Below are positions 1 through 8,910 of a DNA stretch of 64,000 bases, one piece after another. The position numbers and the translations under genes are program-made. Source of the DNA: Ignavibacteria bacterium (GTDB taxonomy: Bacteria; Bacteroidota; Ignavibacteria; Ignavibacteriales; Ignavibacteriaceae); NCBI GenBank assembly GCA_021286645.1, contig JAJTBZ010000075.1:1-64000 (forward strand), written 5' to 3'. Positions within the stretch are counted from its first letter, which is position 1, and each line of letters starts with the position of its first letter. The notes beneath the pieces were generated by a model. That model did no database searches, was not told the origin of the DNA, and saw nothing but the letters and a program-made list of their open reading frames with translations.

Positions 1-977
1 TTCCGCAAAGATCCGGAGGCTCCGCTAATATCAGAAATATTATTGCTTCCCTCAAGGATAATATGCCCGTAAGGCATTGTTACTTTATTTACTACCGTCG
101 ATAGTGCAGTTGACGATGGTGTTATAGAATTCGTAGTGAAATTATATTTGAAGCCTGATGAAAGTTGATCAAAGCCCATGTTCGTTAAAGAAAATTGCTT
201 ACCTGCCTCAGTGCTATATCGGGTATCACTAGTCCAGCGATATAGCCCGACTACAGAAGCACCCATTACTTCGCCAATGCCATCGCTGTTAATTGCAAAT
301 GCGGTGTTCACATCAACAGCGATGCCCATAACCTGTTTTTGAGCTTGTTCCTTATAACGTGCCAGAAAAACCGGTAATCGACCTATTCGGCCTCTCTCGT
401 TAGTATGGCTTTCAGCCAGAGCTCCCTGAACGAATGGTAGAAAGTCATCTACTAATGTTATAGATGCTCCTGCATTGGCTAGTAGGACTCCATTATCTGT
501 ATTACCAGATATATACGACACACTGCTCAGTATCATTTCACCTGCACTGGTGCCGCCAATAACCCCGCCTCTCTGGAAAACTTCTTTGATTGCTTTCTGG
601 GCAAGTGTACCCTTCCATTTACTCACATATTGGGCCTGATCTCCGCCACGTAAGAATATACCATCGTGTTGCAGTATTAAACGATAGACGGACGAATCAT
701 TTGCCTGAGCCGTTGTACTGATGAAATAATTTGATACACTACATGGACTCAGGGAAGGAAAATACCCGGAGAACCATGTAGTTGTATCAGCATAGTGTAG
801 TACGAGAATTTTTCTGTTTGGAGCATGCTCTACCAGCCACTTGTACGGTACATCGGACCAGTCGCTATAGTTTTCACTTCCGCCACCCACCAATAGTACA
901 CTCCCTTGAGCTATTAATGTGCTGCTCGCGAATACCCCGATAAGAATGGTAAGCTGCATCCAATTAGGAATTTTCAT
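1..977 (-). CDS. exported S51-family peptidase, cyanophycinase-like (partial, runs off the window)
   Basis: The reading frame is open for about 325 codons from the ATG at 977 to the window edge, so the C-terminus is missing. Residues 1-24 look like a type I signal peptide ending in LIAQG. The S51 landmarks are visible: FLRGGDQ near 108-114, the nucleophile elbow GGTSAGE at 141-147 (Ser144), and ESHTNERGRIGRL at 189-201, the counterpart of the cyanophycinase DQHFxxRxRxxRL segment. DQHF has become ESHT, so specificity may differ from classical CphB. The start overlaps the stop of the upstream porV-like gene as ATGA, which indicates translational coupling. The family also includes dipeptidase E; the exported location and the second S51 gene at 8911-9768 favour a cyanophycinase-type role. 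Confidence 0.85.
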   Translation of the reverse strand, partial: MKIPNWMQLTILIGVFASSTLIAQGSVLLVGGGSENYSDWSDVPYKWLVEHAPNRKILVLHYADTTTWFSGYFPSLSPCSVSNYFISTTAQANDSSVYRLILQHDGIFLRGGDQAQYVSKWKGTLAQKAIKEVFQRGGVIGGTSAGEMILSSVSYISGNTDNGVLLANAGASITLVDDFLPFVQGALAESHTNERGRIGRLPVFLARYKEQAQKQVMGIAVDVNTAFAINSDGIGEVMGASVVGLYRWTSDTRYSTEAGKQFSLTNMGFDQLSSGFKYNFTTNSITPSSTALSTVVNKVTMPYGHIILEGSNNISDISGASGSLR

Positions 978-1987
978 GACTCAATCCTAATTCCCAAAGT
1001 AATTACGTGTCCCAATCTGCCAAAAGCCACATACGAAAAATCGAGATGCGACATCATCCCATAAAGATTTGTTTGCAGGCCTAATCCGGTACTTAATCCC
1101 TGTTCATCAAAACCGGTTTTATAACCAACTCGTAGAGAAAGAGTTTCATTCCATTTATAATCACCACCGAATAACAATTGCGTGTTATTATCATTCGGAT
1201 CATTAACAGCAGCAGAGAGTGTTAGTTTGTTCTCTTTTGTGTTGATAGGATCAATGGCTATTCCAACATTGAATAATTGTGGCAGAGTATACTCCGGGGA
1301 AACCCTTTCATTCCGGGGATCGTACGGATAACTAATACCAGACTGTTGAATTACCGATGGCTTCTGGTCGATTGCATCTCCCGAGTAGGTAATGTTCCCG
1401 CCGAAATTCACCAATCTCATTCCTATTCTCAGGTTATGAAAATCTGTGCGATATACTGAGCCAAGATCGAATGCCCAGGTAGAACCATTAGTAGTCCAAA
1501 TGTAATCGTATATATATTTGACTGTTCCACCAAAACTAAACCGATCAATTACATTCATACCGTATGAAATACCCGCGCAATAGCTTCCTGCATTAAAGTA
1601 TTGACCTGTACCATCGGGTTGTGTTTCGGTCGTAATCTCCATCTGATCCATGGTTAACGCGGTAAAACTAATTCCCAAAGCACCATAGCCGATATTCTGT
1701 GCTACGCCTACAAAGGAAAGCCTCGTATCAGCTAACCAGCTTACATGCGAAGCCACCACATCTGTACCATTTATATAGGCCAATGCAGAGGGATTCCAAT
1801 ACATACCCGTGACTCCTTCAACAGAAGCGACATTGGAATTACCCAGAGCAGCGCCTACAGGCTCGACAGGAATTTTTAGGAATGTAGCTCCAGCCGATCC
1901 AACATTACTAAACGATTGAGCATACAAATTCATCGTGTAGCTGCAAACGAATAAAAGTACTAACGATTTTATTATCATATTTTTCAT
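974..1987 (-). CDS. PorV/PorQ-family outer-membrane beta-barrel protein
   Basis: This 337-aa protein has a signal peptide (residues 1-23, ending NLYAQ) followed by the motif SVGSAGATFLKIPVEPVGAALGN-like opening typical of the PorV/PorQ (UPF0164) family: SNVGSAGATFLKIPVEPVG, then GVTGMYWNPSALA. The rest is alternating beta-barrel sequence with a C-terminal strand ending LGIRIES. In known T9SS systems PorV shuttles cargo to the attachment complex, but many such paralogues sit beside one secreted substrate. Here it follows a T9SS-sorted protein by 18 bp and overlaps the S51 gene downstream, so it probably serves this operon's own surface proteins. That dedicated role is inference. Confidence 0.8.
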   Translation of the reverse strand: MKNMIIKSLVLLFVCSYTMNLYAQSFSNVGSAGATFLKIPVEPVGAALGNSNVASVEGVTGMYWNPSALAYINGTDVVASHVSWLADTRLSFVGVAQNIGYGALGISFTALTMDQMEITTETQPDGTGQYFNAGSYCAGISYGMNVIDRFSFGGTVKYIYDYIWTTNGSTWAFDLGSVYRTDFHNLRIGMRLVNFGGNITYSGDAIDQKPSVIQQSGISYPYDPRNERVSPEYTLPQLFNVGIAIDPINTKENKLTLSAAVNDPNDNNTQLLFGGDYKWNETLSLRVGYKTGFDEQGLSTGLGLQTNLYGMMSHLDFSYVAFGRLGHVITLGIRIES

Positions 1988-2005
1988 GATTAAATCCTTT
2001 CTCCC

Positions 2006-3934
2006 TTATCTCACTACCGCGAACTTGCTTACTTTGTCACCAAATTCAGACTTAACGTGGTATATATAAATACCCGTTGCAATAAGCTGATTTGATGAAG
2101 AACGTAAATTCCAGAACTCAGCACCTGTGCCATTCGTGTGTTCAATTGTTTTAACAAGAGTGCCATCAAGCGTATAAATTCTAATCGTACATTGATTGGG
2201 CAAATTAGTAAATGCCAAATCTCGAATCGGTTCACCAAAATCTACATCCCCCAACCGCTTGCGTTCCCACGTGGATGAAATGATATAGGGGTTTGGTACA
2301 ACTTTTACATCGCTGAGCGTTTTGCGCGGAGATGCAACGGGGCGAGCTTCTACAACATTTTCAAACTTCGACTGATTTGCCGGTAATAGCGCTTTACCCG
2401 ATTCTATACTGTCAACATCCAGTACGGTAACCGCGTAGGAATAATAGAAATAATTGTTTATGCCAATACTGTCCTGATATGAATATAAATCATTAACCAG
2501 GGTACCGTGAGTTGTATCTCTCTTAATTATTGCAACAGGATCTCCCCAAACAGCTCTGTAAGGATCTGTTGTCTTATATACCCTGTATTCGAGTATACCG
2601 GATTTACCTGTTTGCGGATTTATATATGACAGATCGTTCGCATTACTCCAACTCAGTTTTATTTTTTTATCAAACGCGGTATAATTTATTGTTGGTTTAG
2701 GCGGGGGCGTTAACCGCAAACCATTATTGTAAATTTCCTGTATTCTTCCGGCAACCTTATATAAACTGGCTTGATCCCTCTGAGCCAACTCAGCGAATAT
2801 AAACGTCATTTTCTGGCCCGGCTCCATATGGTACGGACCACTCGCAGCCAATCCATCAACACCATCGCCATCGGGCATAGCCCCGGTTAACGTATCCTGC
2901 AAACGCCAATCATCTATGTGCCGGTTGGGGCCATGAAACAAGGTTGGGCGATTAGGATTATTACGAAGTATTTCAGCGCTTGACATCCAGTTATAAAATA
3001 TTGTATCATCTGTAGGATTATCTCCCCAGGCTGATGTATAAACACCGCTATAATGCCAATCGGTAATTCCGGGGCGACGGCCATTTGCGCTAACCACTTT
3101 ACCGTTGTTATCGATCATCGGGGTTTCAAGAAACATTAAACCTAATAAGAATGGACTTGATCCGGGTTCCCATCCGGTTTCACCGGTAGGCCCTACTACA
3201 TATGTAAGCTGCCGGGTAGAATCCCAAACATAGTAATCGTTAGAAAAATTGGCTACAATTCCACCCGCATCAAAATCATAATAAATACCAAAGTACAGGC
3301 TATCTTTTGCTGCGGTAGTATCATTCAACAATTCCAGCTTCCAGATAATATAATCCTGATCCTTAGAAGTACTCCAGGCATAGCTGGTTTGTGTAACAAC
3401 AATATTGAGCTTATTGGGGCGGGCATTGGTTAAATCTCTATACCGGCAATAGGTATCCTGTTGCGATACAATACTGTCTTTGCCATCCTTTGTACGAACA
3501 GGCCAATAAGGCTGGTTATTGCCGTCCAATGGCCACGTTGTTTTATCAGTACTAATCGCGATCTTTCCCGTTGCTAAATTATGATCGCCAGGTATCGGAT
3601 CCCATTCCTTCGTCCCGCTCGCTCGCGCATTAGCTACGTTATATGGAATTCCCACAGCGAACGACATTTTATACATTTGATCATGGCTCGTATTAATCGG
3701 CCATCTGCCCTTTGGGTACACTCCCTGATAAGCATGGAATTGCCCCATATTTGTTACCACCTGACCCAATTGATTTATCGTAATTACATTCATAGCCCGA
3801 TCAATTGTTGCCGTAACCGAGCTTATCTGTTTCTGATTTGCATCGTCACGGGCATCCTTACGGCGCTGTTGCGCGAACTGCTGAACGGTGCATAGCATAG
3901 CGATAATTAAAATTATTTTTACCGTGCTTTTCAT
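2006..3934 (-). CDS. large surface protein with C-terminal T9SS/FlgD-like sorting domain
   Basis: An upstream ATG at 3976 exists, but the ATG at 3934 is preferred: AGGAG lies 9 nt before it and it opens directly into a signal peptide (MKSTVKIILIIAMLCTVQQ). The mature protein of about 620 aa has no recognised catalytic domain. Its middle is rich in Trp, Tyr and Asp, a fibronectin-like stretch runs from about residue 420 (numbered from 3934), and the last 85 residues (from KVVPNPYIISSTWERK to SKFAVVR) match the FlgD-like/type A sorting domain used by the type IX secretion system. It sits between a TonB receptor and a PorV-like barrel. It could be the surface ligand-binding partner of the receptor in place of a SusD, which is inference; no SusD motifs were seen. 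Confidence 0.7.
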   Translation of the reverse strand: MKSTVKIILIIAMLCTVQQFAQQRRKDARDDANQKQISSVTATIDRAMNVITINQLGQVVTNMGQFHAYQGVYPKGRWPINTSHDQMYKMSFAVGIPYNVANARASGTKEWDPIPGDHNLATGKIAISTDKTTWPLDGNNQPYWPVRTKDGKDSIVSQQDTYCRYRDLTNARPNKLNIVVTQTSYAWSTSKDQDYIIWKLELLNDTTAAKDSLYFGIYYDFDAGGIVANFSNDYYVWDSTRQLTYVVGPTGETGWEPGSSPFLLGLMFLETPMIDNNGKVVSANGRRPGITDWHYSGVYTSAWGDNPTDDTIFYNWMSSAEILRNNPNRPTLFHGPNRHIDDWRLQDTLTGAMPDGDGVDGLAASGPYHMEPGQKMTFIFAELAQRDQASLYKVAGRIQEIYNNGLRLTPPPKPTINYTAFDKKIKLSWSNANDLSYINPQTGKSGILEYRVYKTTDPYRAVWGDPVAIIKRDTTHGTLVNDLYSYQDSIGINNYFYYSYAVTVLDVDSIESGKALLPANQSKFENVVEARPVASPRKTLSDVKVVPNPYIISSTWERKRLGDVDFGEPIRDLAFTNLPNQCTIRIYTLDGTLVKTIEHTNGTGAEFWNLRSSSNQLIATGIYIYHVKSEFGDKVSKFAVVR

Positions 3935-3975
3935 TCTCTCATTCTCCTTTATACAGGTATTACAAACTATTTTCA

Positions 3976-6516
3976 TTATAGATTAAAATCGACGCCGAAG
4001 TATATTGTACGCGGCGAAGCATAGTTTGTAGGGTCTTGTTGAAAATCTGGTGTATTTTTTGGCGATTTATCAGTACTTCTGTCCGGTAATCCTGTATCAG
4101 AATAAACTGAAATTACATTTTTCCTGTCGAAAAGATTTCTCACATCGAAATAAACTCCAATTGTAGCCAACGAAGTTTTAAATTCTTTTCGCGCGTACAA
4201 ATCGAATGTAAGAGTGTACGGTAAGCGGGAATTATTTGCTTCGGGGACAAATAATGCTCTGGCAGGGTTAAATGTGTACGGAAGCCCGCTGCCATATTGG
4301 CCAACTAAACTAAATGTGGTATTCTGAAATACACTTGGCAGTAACTCGAAGGGCCCTTCGGCATCGGCAAAATCAAATGTAAGCTGCATATTGGCAGTAT
4401 GACGCTGGTCGAAATCCAATGGCAGGAAACGCAATGATTGAATTCCTCCATCATGATTAAATACATTAGAATACCTCTCCTGCTGTGAAGACGAGCTGCC
4501 CTTAGCAATTGAATACGTATAATTACCAACCCAGGAAATATTATGGAAACGGGTTTTAACTGACATTTCAAAACCTTTTACACTGGCAAAATCCTCATTG
4601 ATATAGTATGCATAAGCATGTGGCTCATATACCCAGCCAATTCCTATAAGATTCTCAATCTTTTTACTGAAGAATGTCACCTGCCCGGTAACTGACTTGT
4701 CTATGAACATCATAACACCCAGTTCGTAGCTTGAGGTTTTTTCCGGCTCCAGGGTTGGCGAGCCAAATAACGTATTACCACGATTTGCAAAATTTCTTTC
4801 AAGATTATTATATAGAGTCTGGTATTCGGGTCGTTGGAAAAACTGCCCATACGAGAAATGGAATACAAGGTTTTCTCGAACCGGATATGAAATACCTAAC
4901 CGGGGACTTAACGAGGTTCGTACTTTTGTATCTTCCGTTGCTGTTTTGTCGATAGGATCAAGATAGAATGCTGTTTTGGCGGCGAAATAGTCAAATCGCA
5001 GCCCAAGGTTTAGAATGATTGTCTGGAACTCAATTTTATCCTGTATGTAAGCCGAACCATCAGTCGGGGATTTTACATATTGATTAATTCTCTGGTCGTT
5101 CGCATTACCCGGGTTGGAATTATAATAATAATCAAGATCATTGAGACGAATTTCCGCTCCTGATTTTACTAAATTGAAATTATCATACTGCCAGGTAACA
5201 TCACCTTTTATCGTGAAAGTTTTTGTTGTCTGTTCCTCATAAGAAACCGGCGCATCTCCGGTGCGGAGGAAGTAGCTATTTGAAAATGTCGAGCCATACG
5301 GGAAAGGATATTGTTCTTTCGAAAGCCCGTTCACCGAATGAAGATAATGATATTTATAGTACGATACCCGCAGATCATAAATAAAATTATCCGAGATTAC
5401 GTTGCGGAAATTTACACCGATGAGATTGTTTTCAGAAGTGTTCAGATATGTGCTGTCAGGTACAAACCGCATGCCATGTGAATAGTTTCGCCATTTACGT
5501 TTGGAGTAATTATCCAGTAAAGTAAGTTTAGCCGAGCCCATCGGGATCCACGAAAGTTTACCCACCAGTGATAATTGATCGTTAAAGCCAAAGGGTTTAT
5601 CTTTCGAAAAATCAATTGATTCAAGCACACCATTATTGGAACGGGTTAATCCGGAATAGTAATAATTATCTGCATCCGTTTTTTTGCCGGAGACCATGAA
5701 GCCAAAAGGACTTTTCTCCCAGAGCGGACCACTGAATGTTCCTTCAAATACGCGTTCATTTAAATCAGTACTGTATGATTCCATCCCCATACTTGTGCGC
5801 TTGTAGGTCACATTAGCGCGAAATTTTTCTGCATTTTCTTTCGTGACAATATTTACAACTCCGGAAAGAGCATTGCCATACTCGGCGTTAAACGTACCGG
5901 ATAATAATTCCATTTCCTGAATTGCCTGATTATTAACCTGTGCAGTAACATTGTTAAACAAGGGATCTTCTACACGATAGCCATCAATATAATAGCCAAC
6001 TTCACCGGCCCTGCCGCCCCTTATATGCAACGCACCCGTATTAACAACACCAGTTTGTAGTTGCAATACATCAGAGACTGAGCTCACGGGTAATGATGCA
6101 AGATCTTCCGCATAGGTCTTTTGAATTGTTGAACTTTGATCTCGCTGTACAATGATGCGCTCACCCAATACTACAATTTCTTCCCCCTGCACGGCATCCT
6201 GCCCCAACAGGACATTCAATGTTTTAGTCTGGTCTACATTAATAAAAACTTTGTGTGTTTCATTTACATACCCCAAATATTTTACAAGGACCTCATGCCA
6301 ACCCGGAGAGATATTTAATACATTATAATAGCCGTCTTTATCAGTTATTGCTCCGGCAGCTGGTTTAGCTGTTTGAATAATTACGGTTGCACCAATGAGT
6401 GGTTCACCTGTTTTCTTATCAGTTACTCTCCCTGCCAGTTTTCCCGTGGTTCCCGCGAAGGTATTAGCAATGGTGAATAGTACCAGAAAACATACATTCA
6501 TTACCTGAATTTTCAT
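3976..6516 (-). CDS. TonB-dependent outer-membrane receptor
   Basis: This 846-aa protein has a signal peptide (1-22), a carboxypeptidase-regulatory-like domain (about 25-110: GRVTDKKTGEPLIGATV, DKDGYYNVLNISPG), a plug domain (about 130-235, including LHIRGGRAGEVGYYIDGYRVED and AEYGNALSGVVNIVT), and a 22-strand-type barrel ending in YFGVDFNL. It imports a bulky ligand across the outer membrane using TonB/ExbBD energy; no TonB system is encoded here. The gene lies 105 bp after the RpiR regulator gene and 41 bp before the T9SS-sorted protein. The ligand cannot be read from sequence; the peptidases and transporter in the operon point to a peptide or oligomer. Confidence 0.9.
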   Translation of the reverse strand: MKIQVMNVCFLVLFTIANTFAGTTGKLAGRVTDKKTGEPLIGATVIIQTAKPAAGAITDKDGYYNVLNISPGWHEVLVKYLGYVNETHKVFINVDQTKTLNVLLGQDAVQGEEIVVLGERIIVQRDQSSTIQKTYAEDLASLPVSSVSDVLQLQTGVVNTGALHIRGGRAGEVGYYIDGYRVEDPLFNNVTAQVNNQAIQEMELLSGTFNAEYGNALSGVVNIVTKENAEKFRANVTYKRTSMGMESYSTDLNERVFEGTFSGPLWEKSPFGFMVSGKKTDADNYYYSGLTRSNNGVLESIDFSKDKPFGFNDQLSLVGKLSWIPMGSAKLTLLDNYSKRKWRNYSHGMRFVPDSTYLNTSENNLIGVNFRNVISDNFIYDLRVSYYKYHYLHSVNGLSKEQYPFPYGSTFSNSYFLRTGDAPVSYEEQTTKTFTIKGDVTWQYDNFNLVKSGAEIRLNDLDYYYNSNPGNANDQRINQYVKSPTDGSAYIQDKIEFQTIILNLGLRFDYFAAKTAFYLDPIDKTATEDTKVRTSLSPRLGISYPVRENLVFHFSYGQFFQRPEYQTLYNNLERNFANRGNTLFGSPTLEPEKTSSYELGVMMFIDKSVTGQVTFFSKKIENLIGIGWVYEPHAYAYYINEDFASVKGFEMSVKTRFHNISWVGNYTYSIAKGSSSSQQERYSNVFNHDGGIQSLRFLPLDFDQRHTANMQLTFDFADAEGPFELLPSVFQNTTFSLVGQYGSGLPYTFNPARALFVPEANNSRLPYTLTFDLYARKEFKTSLATIGVYFDVRNLFDRKNVISVYSDTGLPDRSTDKSPKNTPDFQQDPTNYASPRTIYFGVDFNL

Positions 6517-6561
6517 GCTGCTTCTCTCCTTGTTATGATTTCACATAACACTATCTTTAAG

Positions 6562-6594
6562 CTCTTTCCCCGTTATAAAAGTGTGGGGAATGAG
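6562..6594 (-). promoter_or_regulatory. intercistronic stem-loop between rpiR-like and TonB-receptor genes
   Basis: On the minus strand CTCATTCCCC and GGGGAAAGAG pair over 10 positions with one mismatch, around a 13-nt loop. No U-run follows, so this looks more like an mRNA-processing or stabilising stem than a terminator. It sits in the longest gap of the operon (105 bp), just before the receptor gene, a place where receptor transcript could be made more abundant than regulator transcript. Confidence 0.4.
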
Positions 6595-6621
6595 AACATG
6601 AGTTTATTTGTTTACTATTGA

Positions 6622-7479
6622 TTATTCGAGCGTATTTCTTTGAAGCTTAGTAACATTCTTTAACTGAGTCAACCATTTGGTAGATTTTACTTCGTTTTTC
6701 AACGCGCATTCGGTAACAATTGCATTAATTAACACGGATATTGCAGCGAAAGAATTTGTGAATAACATATTTTCACTTTTTATTATCATTGTGGCATCGC
6801 TGTGTAATGCAATAGGTGATGATTTTTTGTTGGTAAATGAAACGACTTTTATTTTTCTCTCTTTAGCAAACTTTACAGTTTCAATTGTATCTTTTGAATA
6901 GGGGGGTAATGATAATGCTATTAGCAAATCATTCGGATTCATGAATAAAACTTGCTCCATGAATGTGGACTGGTTATTATTAAAGGTCTGAGAACTTATT
7001 CCTATCTGGTTCACCTGGTAGGAAATTATATTTGCAAGTAAGTAAGAAATACCCAAACCGACGGTAAAAACTCTATCCGATTTGGATATTAGCTCGACAA
7101 CTTTTTCAAAACTCTCTTTTTCATTCAGCCGAACTGTTTCATTAATATTCGTAATATCCTGATTTGCTACTGAAGTAAGCATATTATCATTCAATTGAGC
7201 AGGATTTATGAGTGGAAATAACGATTCATCTTTAAACCGTTTCTGAAGAGACTGACCAATTTGATCGCGCAGTTCACTAAAACCCGAAAATCCGATTTTT
7301 TGGGCGAATCGCACTACTGCAGCGTCATTTGTCGAAGTAGCTTTCGCCATTTGCTGGGCAGTCATAAAAGGTATTGATTCGAAATTTTCCAGATAGTAAT
7401 CGGCTATTTTTTTATGTAATGCAGGCAATGAGTCGTATTGCTGCTGTATTCTGGCTTTTAACTTCTTGTAATTTGTCAT
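6622..7479 (-). CDS. MurR/RpiR-family transcriptional regulator (HTH + SIS)
   Basis: An N-terminal HTH_6 domain (about residues 1-75, with the recognition segment STNDAAVVRFAQKIGFSGF) is followed by a sugar-isomerase (SIS) ligand-binding domain (about 110-250). The ATG at 7479 has GGAG 6 nt upstream and is preferred to the in-frame TTG at 7491. RpiR regulators bind palindromes and usually sense phosphorylated sugars or amino sugars through the SIS fold. The gene sits inside the peptidase/transporter operon, so it is the obvious candidate to bind the palindrome at 10883-10906. Whether it represses or activates cannot be read from the sequence. Confidence 0.88.
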   Translation of the reverse strand: MTNYKKLKARIQQQYDSLPALHKKIADYYLENFESIPFMTAQQMAKATSTNDAAVVRFAQKIGFSGFSELRDQIGQSLQKRFKDESLFPLINPAQLNDNMLTSVANQDITNINETVRLNEKESFEKVVELISKSDRVFTVGLGISYLLANIISYQVNQIGISSQTFNNNQSTFMEQVLFMNPNDLLIALSLPPYSKDTIETVKFAKERKIKVVSFTNKKSSPIALHSDATMIIKSENMLFTNSFAAISVLINAIVTECALKNEVKSTKWLTQLKNVTKLQRNTLE

Positions 7480-7517
7480 TATTTGCTCCAATTCCCTGAT
7501 TTAATTCATGAATAATT

Positions 7518-8909
7518 TTACTGGTAATTAAAGAAATATGGCGGAATAAGCAGCAGTAATGCAAGTATTAAGAAAAATATTTGCAAAGGCAGCATCCATT
7601 TAAACCATTTATCCCAGGAAATACCAGCAAGCCCCAGCACTCCCATAGTTACTCCCGAAGTAGGCAGTATCGGATTTATCCAGCCTTCTCCGAACTGAAA
7701 AGCTAAAACTGCAGTCTGCCTCGAAACCCCAATGACATCTGCCAAAGGAGCCATAACCGGCATTGTTAGCATTGCCTGACCTGAAGCAGAATGCACAAAG
7801 AAATTTATCGTAGCCTGCATTAAAAACATTGCTTGCGAAGCTAACACAGGATGCAAATTCTGTATTACTCCCGATAAACTATAGAGGAACGTATCGATTA
7901 TTTTACCATCTGAAGCAATTACTAAAATCCCCCGGGCACAACCTATAATTAATGCCACTCCCACCATGTCTTTCGCGCCGTCCTTAAAAGCATCGGTAAT
8001 TTCCTGTGTACTCAGCTTGCCTAAGTATCCTGCTACAATTCCCAAAGCCAGAAACAAAGCACCCAATTCAGTGATATACCACTTAAATTCCAATATCCCG
8101 ACAATGAGAACTATCATCGCGATGAAGAATGACAACAATACAAATTTATGTTGTTTGGAGAGTCGCTCACCGGATCGTGTATCCAGTTGCATTTGTTCTT
8201 TACGCTTCTGGTCGAAAGCATACATTAAACTTTTAGTTGGGTTTTTCTTTATTTTCTTAGCATACGCTATAAGAAATACAATAACAGCCAGTGTGCTCAG
8301 CACCCATATAAAAATTCTATATCCCAATCCGCTATAGAGGGGTAATTCGGCAATACTCTGGGCAATTCCTACGGTAAAAGGATTTAGTGTTGAACCCGCG
8401 AATCCTGCCGCAGCACCTAAAAATGGAATGGCTGTCCCTAATATGGAATCATAGCCCAAAGAATAACAGAGAGGAATGAAAATGAGGATAAACGGAATGG
8501 TTTCTTCAGAACTGCCAAATATACTGCCCGCAATGGAAAAGATCGTTACCGTAACCGGTATAAAATACTTCTGCAAATATGGTTTTTCCGTAAAAATATA
8601 CGCTACCCTCTGTACTGCTGCCATTATTGCCCCCGTTTTTTGCAGGGCACTAAAAGCGCCACCAATTATAAAGAGGAACCCTATTATCATAGCAGCCTGA
8701 GTAAATCCTCGTAATGGCGACATAAGCAGGGCACCTATACCTTGCGGCTGCGATGCGATATAATGGAAGGAGTTTGGAACGACCAGGGTACGCCCATTTT
8801 TAACTTCTCTTTGGTATTCGCCACCGGGTACTACCCAAGTCAGGATGGCAACCACAGAAACAACTACAAATACCATTACTAAGGTGTTAAAATTCAACTT
8901 GATTTTCAT
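7518..8909 (-). CDS. YfcC-family inner-membrane transporter
   Basis: This 463-aa protein has about 12 hydrophobic segments and the typical YfcC opening: an N-terminal helix followed by WVVPGGEYQREV, and later FIIGGAFSALQKTGAI and SASGQAMLTMPVMAPLAD. The family (DcuC/C4-dicarboxylate-carrier-like superfamily) is often annotated as basic amino-acid or arginine/ornithine antiporter, but few members have tested substrates. The start is 1 bp from the stop of the upstream exported S51 peptidase gene and an M20 peptidase gene lies one gene further up. The likely cargo is therefore a small peptide or amino acid released by the peptidases, such as beta-Asp-Arg, which is inference. Confidence 0.85.
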   Translation of the reverse strand: MKIKLNFNTLVMVFVVVSVVAILTWVVPGGEYQREVKNGRTLVVPNSFHYIASQPQGIGALLMSPLRGFTQAAMIIGFLFIIGGAFSALQKTGAIMAAVQRVAYIFTEKPYLQKYFIPVTVTIFSIAGSIFGSSEETIPFILIFIPLCYSLGYDSILGTAIPFLGAAAGFAGSTLNPFTVGIAQSIAELPLYSGLGYRIFIWVLSTLAVIVFLIAYAKKIKKNPTKSLMYAFDQKRKEQMQLDTRSGERLSKQHKFVLLSFFIAMIVLIVGILEFKWYITELGALFLALGIVAGYLGKLSTQEITDAFKDGAKDMVGVALIIGCARGILVIASDGKIIDTFLYSLSGVIQNLHPVLASQAMFLMQATINFFVHSASGQAMLTMPVMAPLADVIGVSRQTAVLAFQFGEGWINPILPTSGVTMGVLGLAGISWDKWFKWMLPLQIFFLILALLLLIPPYFFNYQ

Positions 8910-8910
8910 G

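Noticed and set aside
2006-3934. SusD-like lipoprotein
   Set aside because: No lipobox and no SusD helical repeats; it has a T9SS C-terminal domain instead.
3935-3976. Upstream ATG for the T9SS-sorted protein giving a longer N-terminus
   Set aside because: The extra 14 residues precede the signal peptide and the downstream ATG has a better ribosome-binding site.
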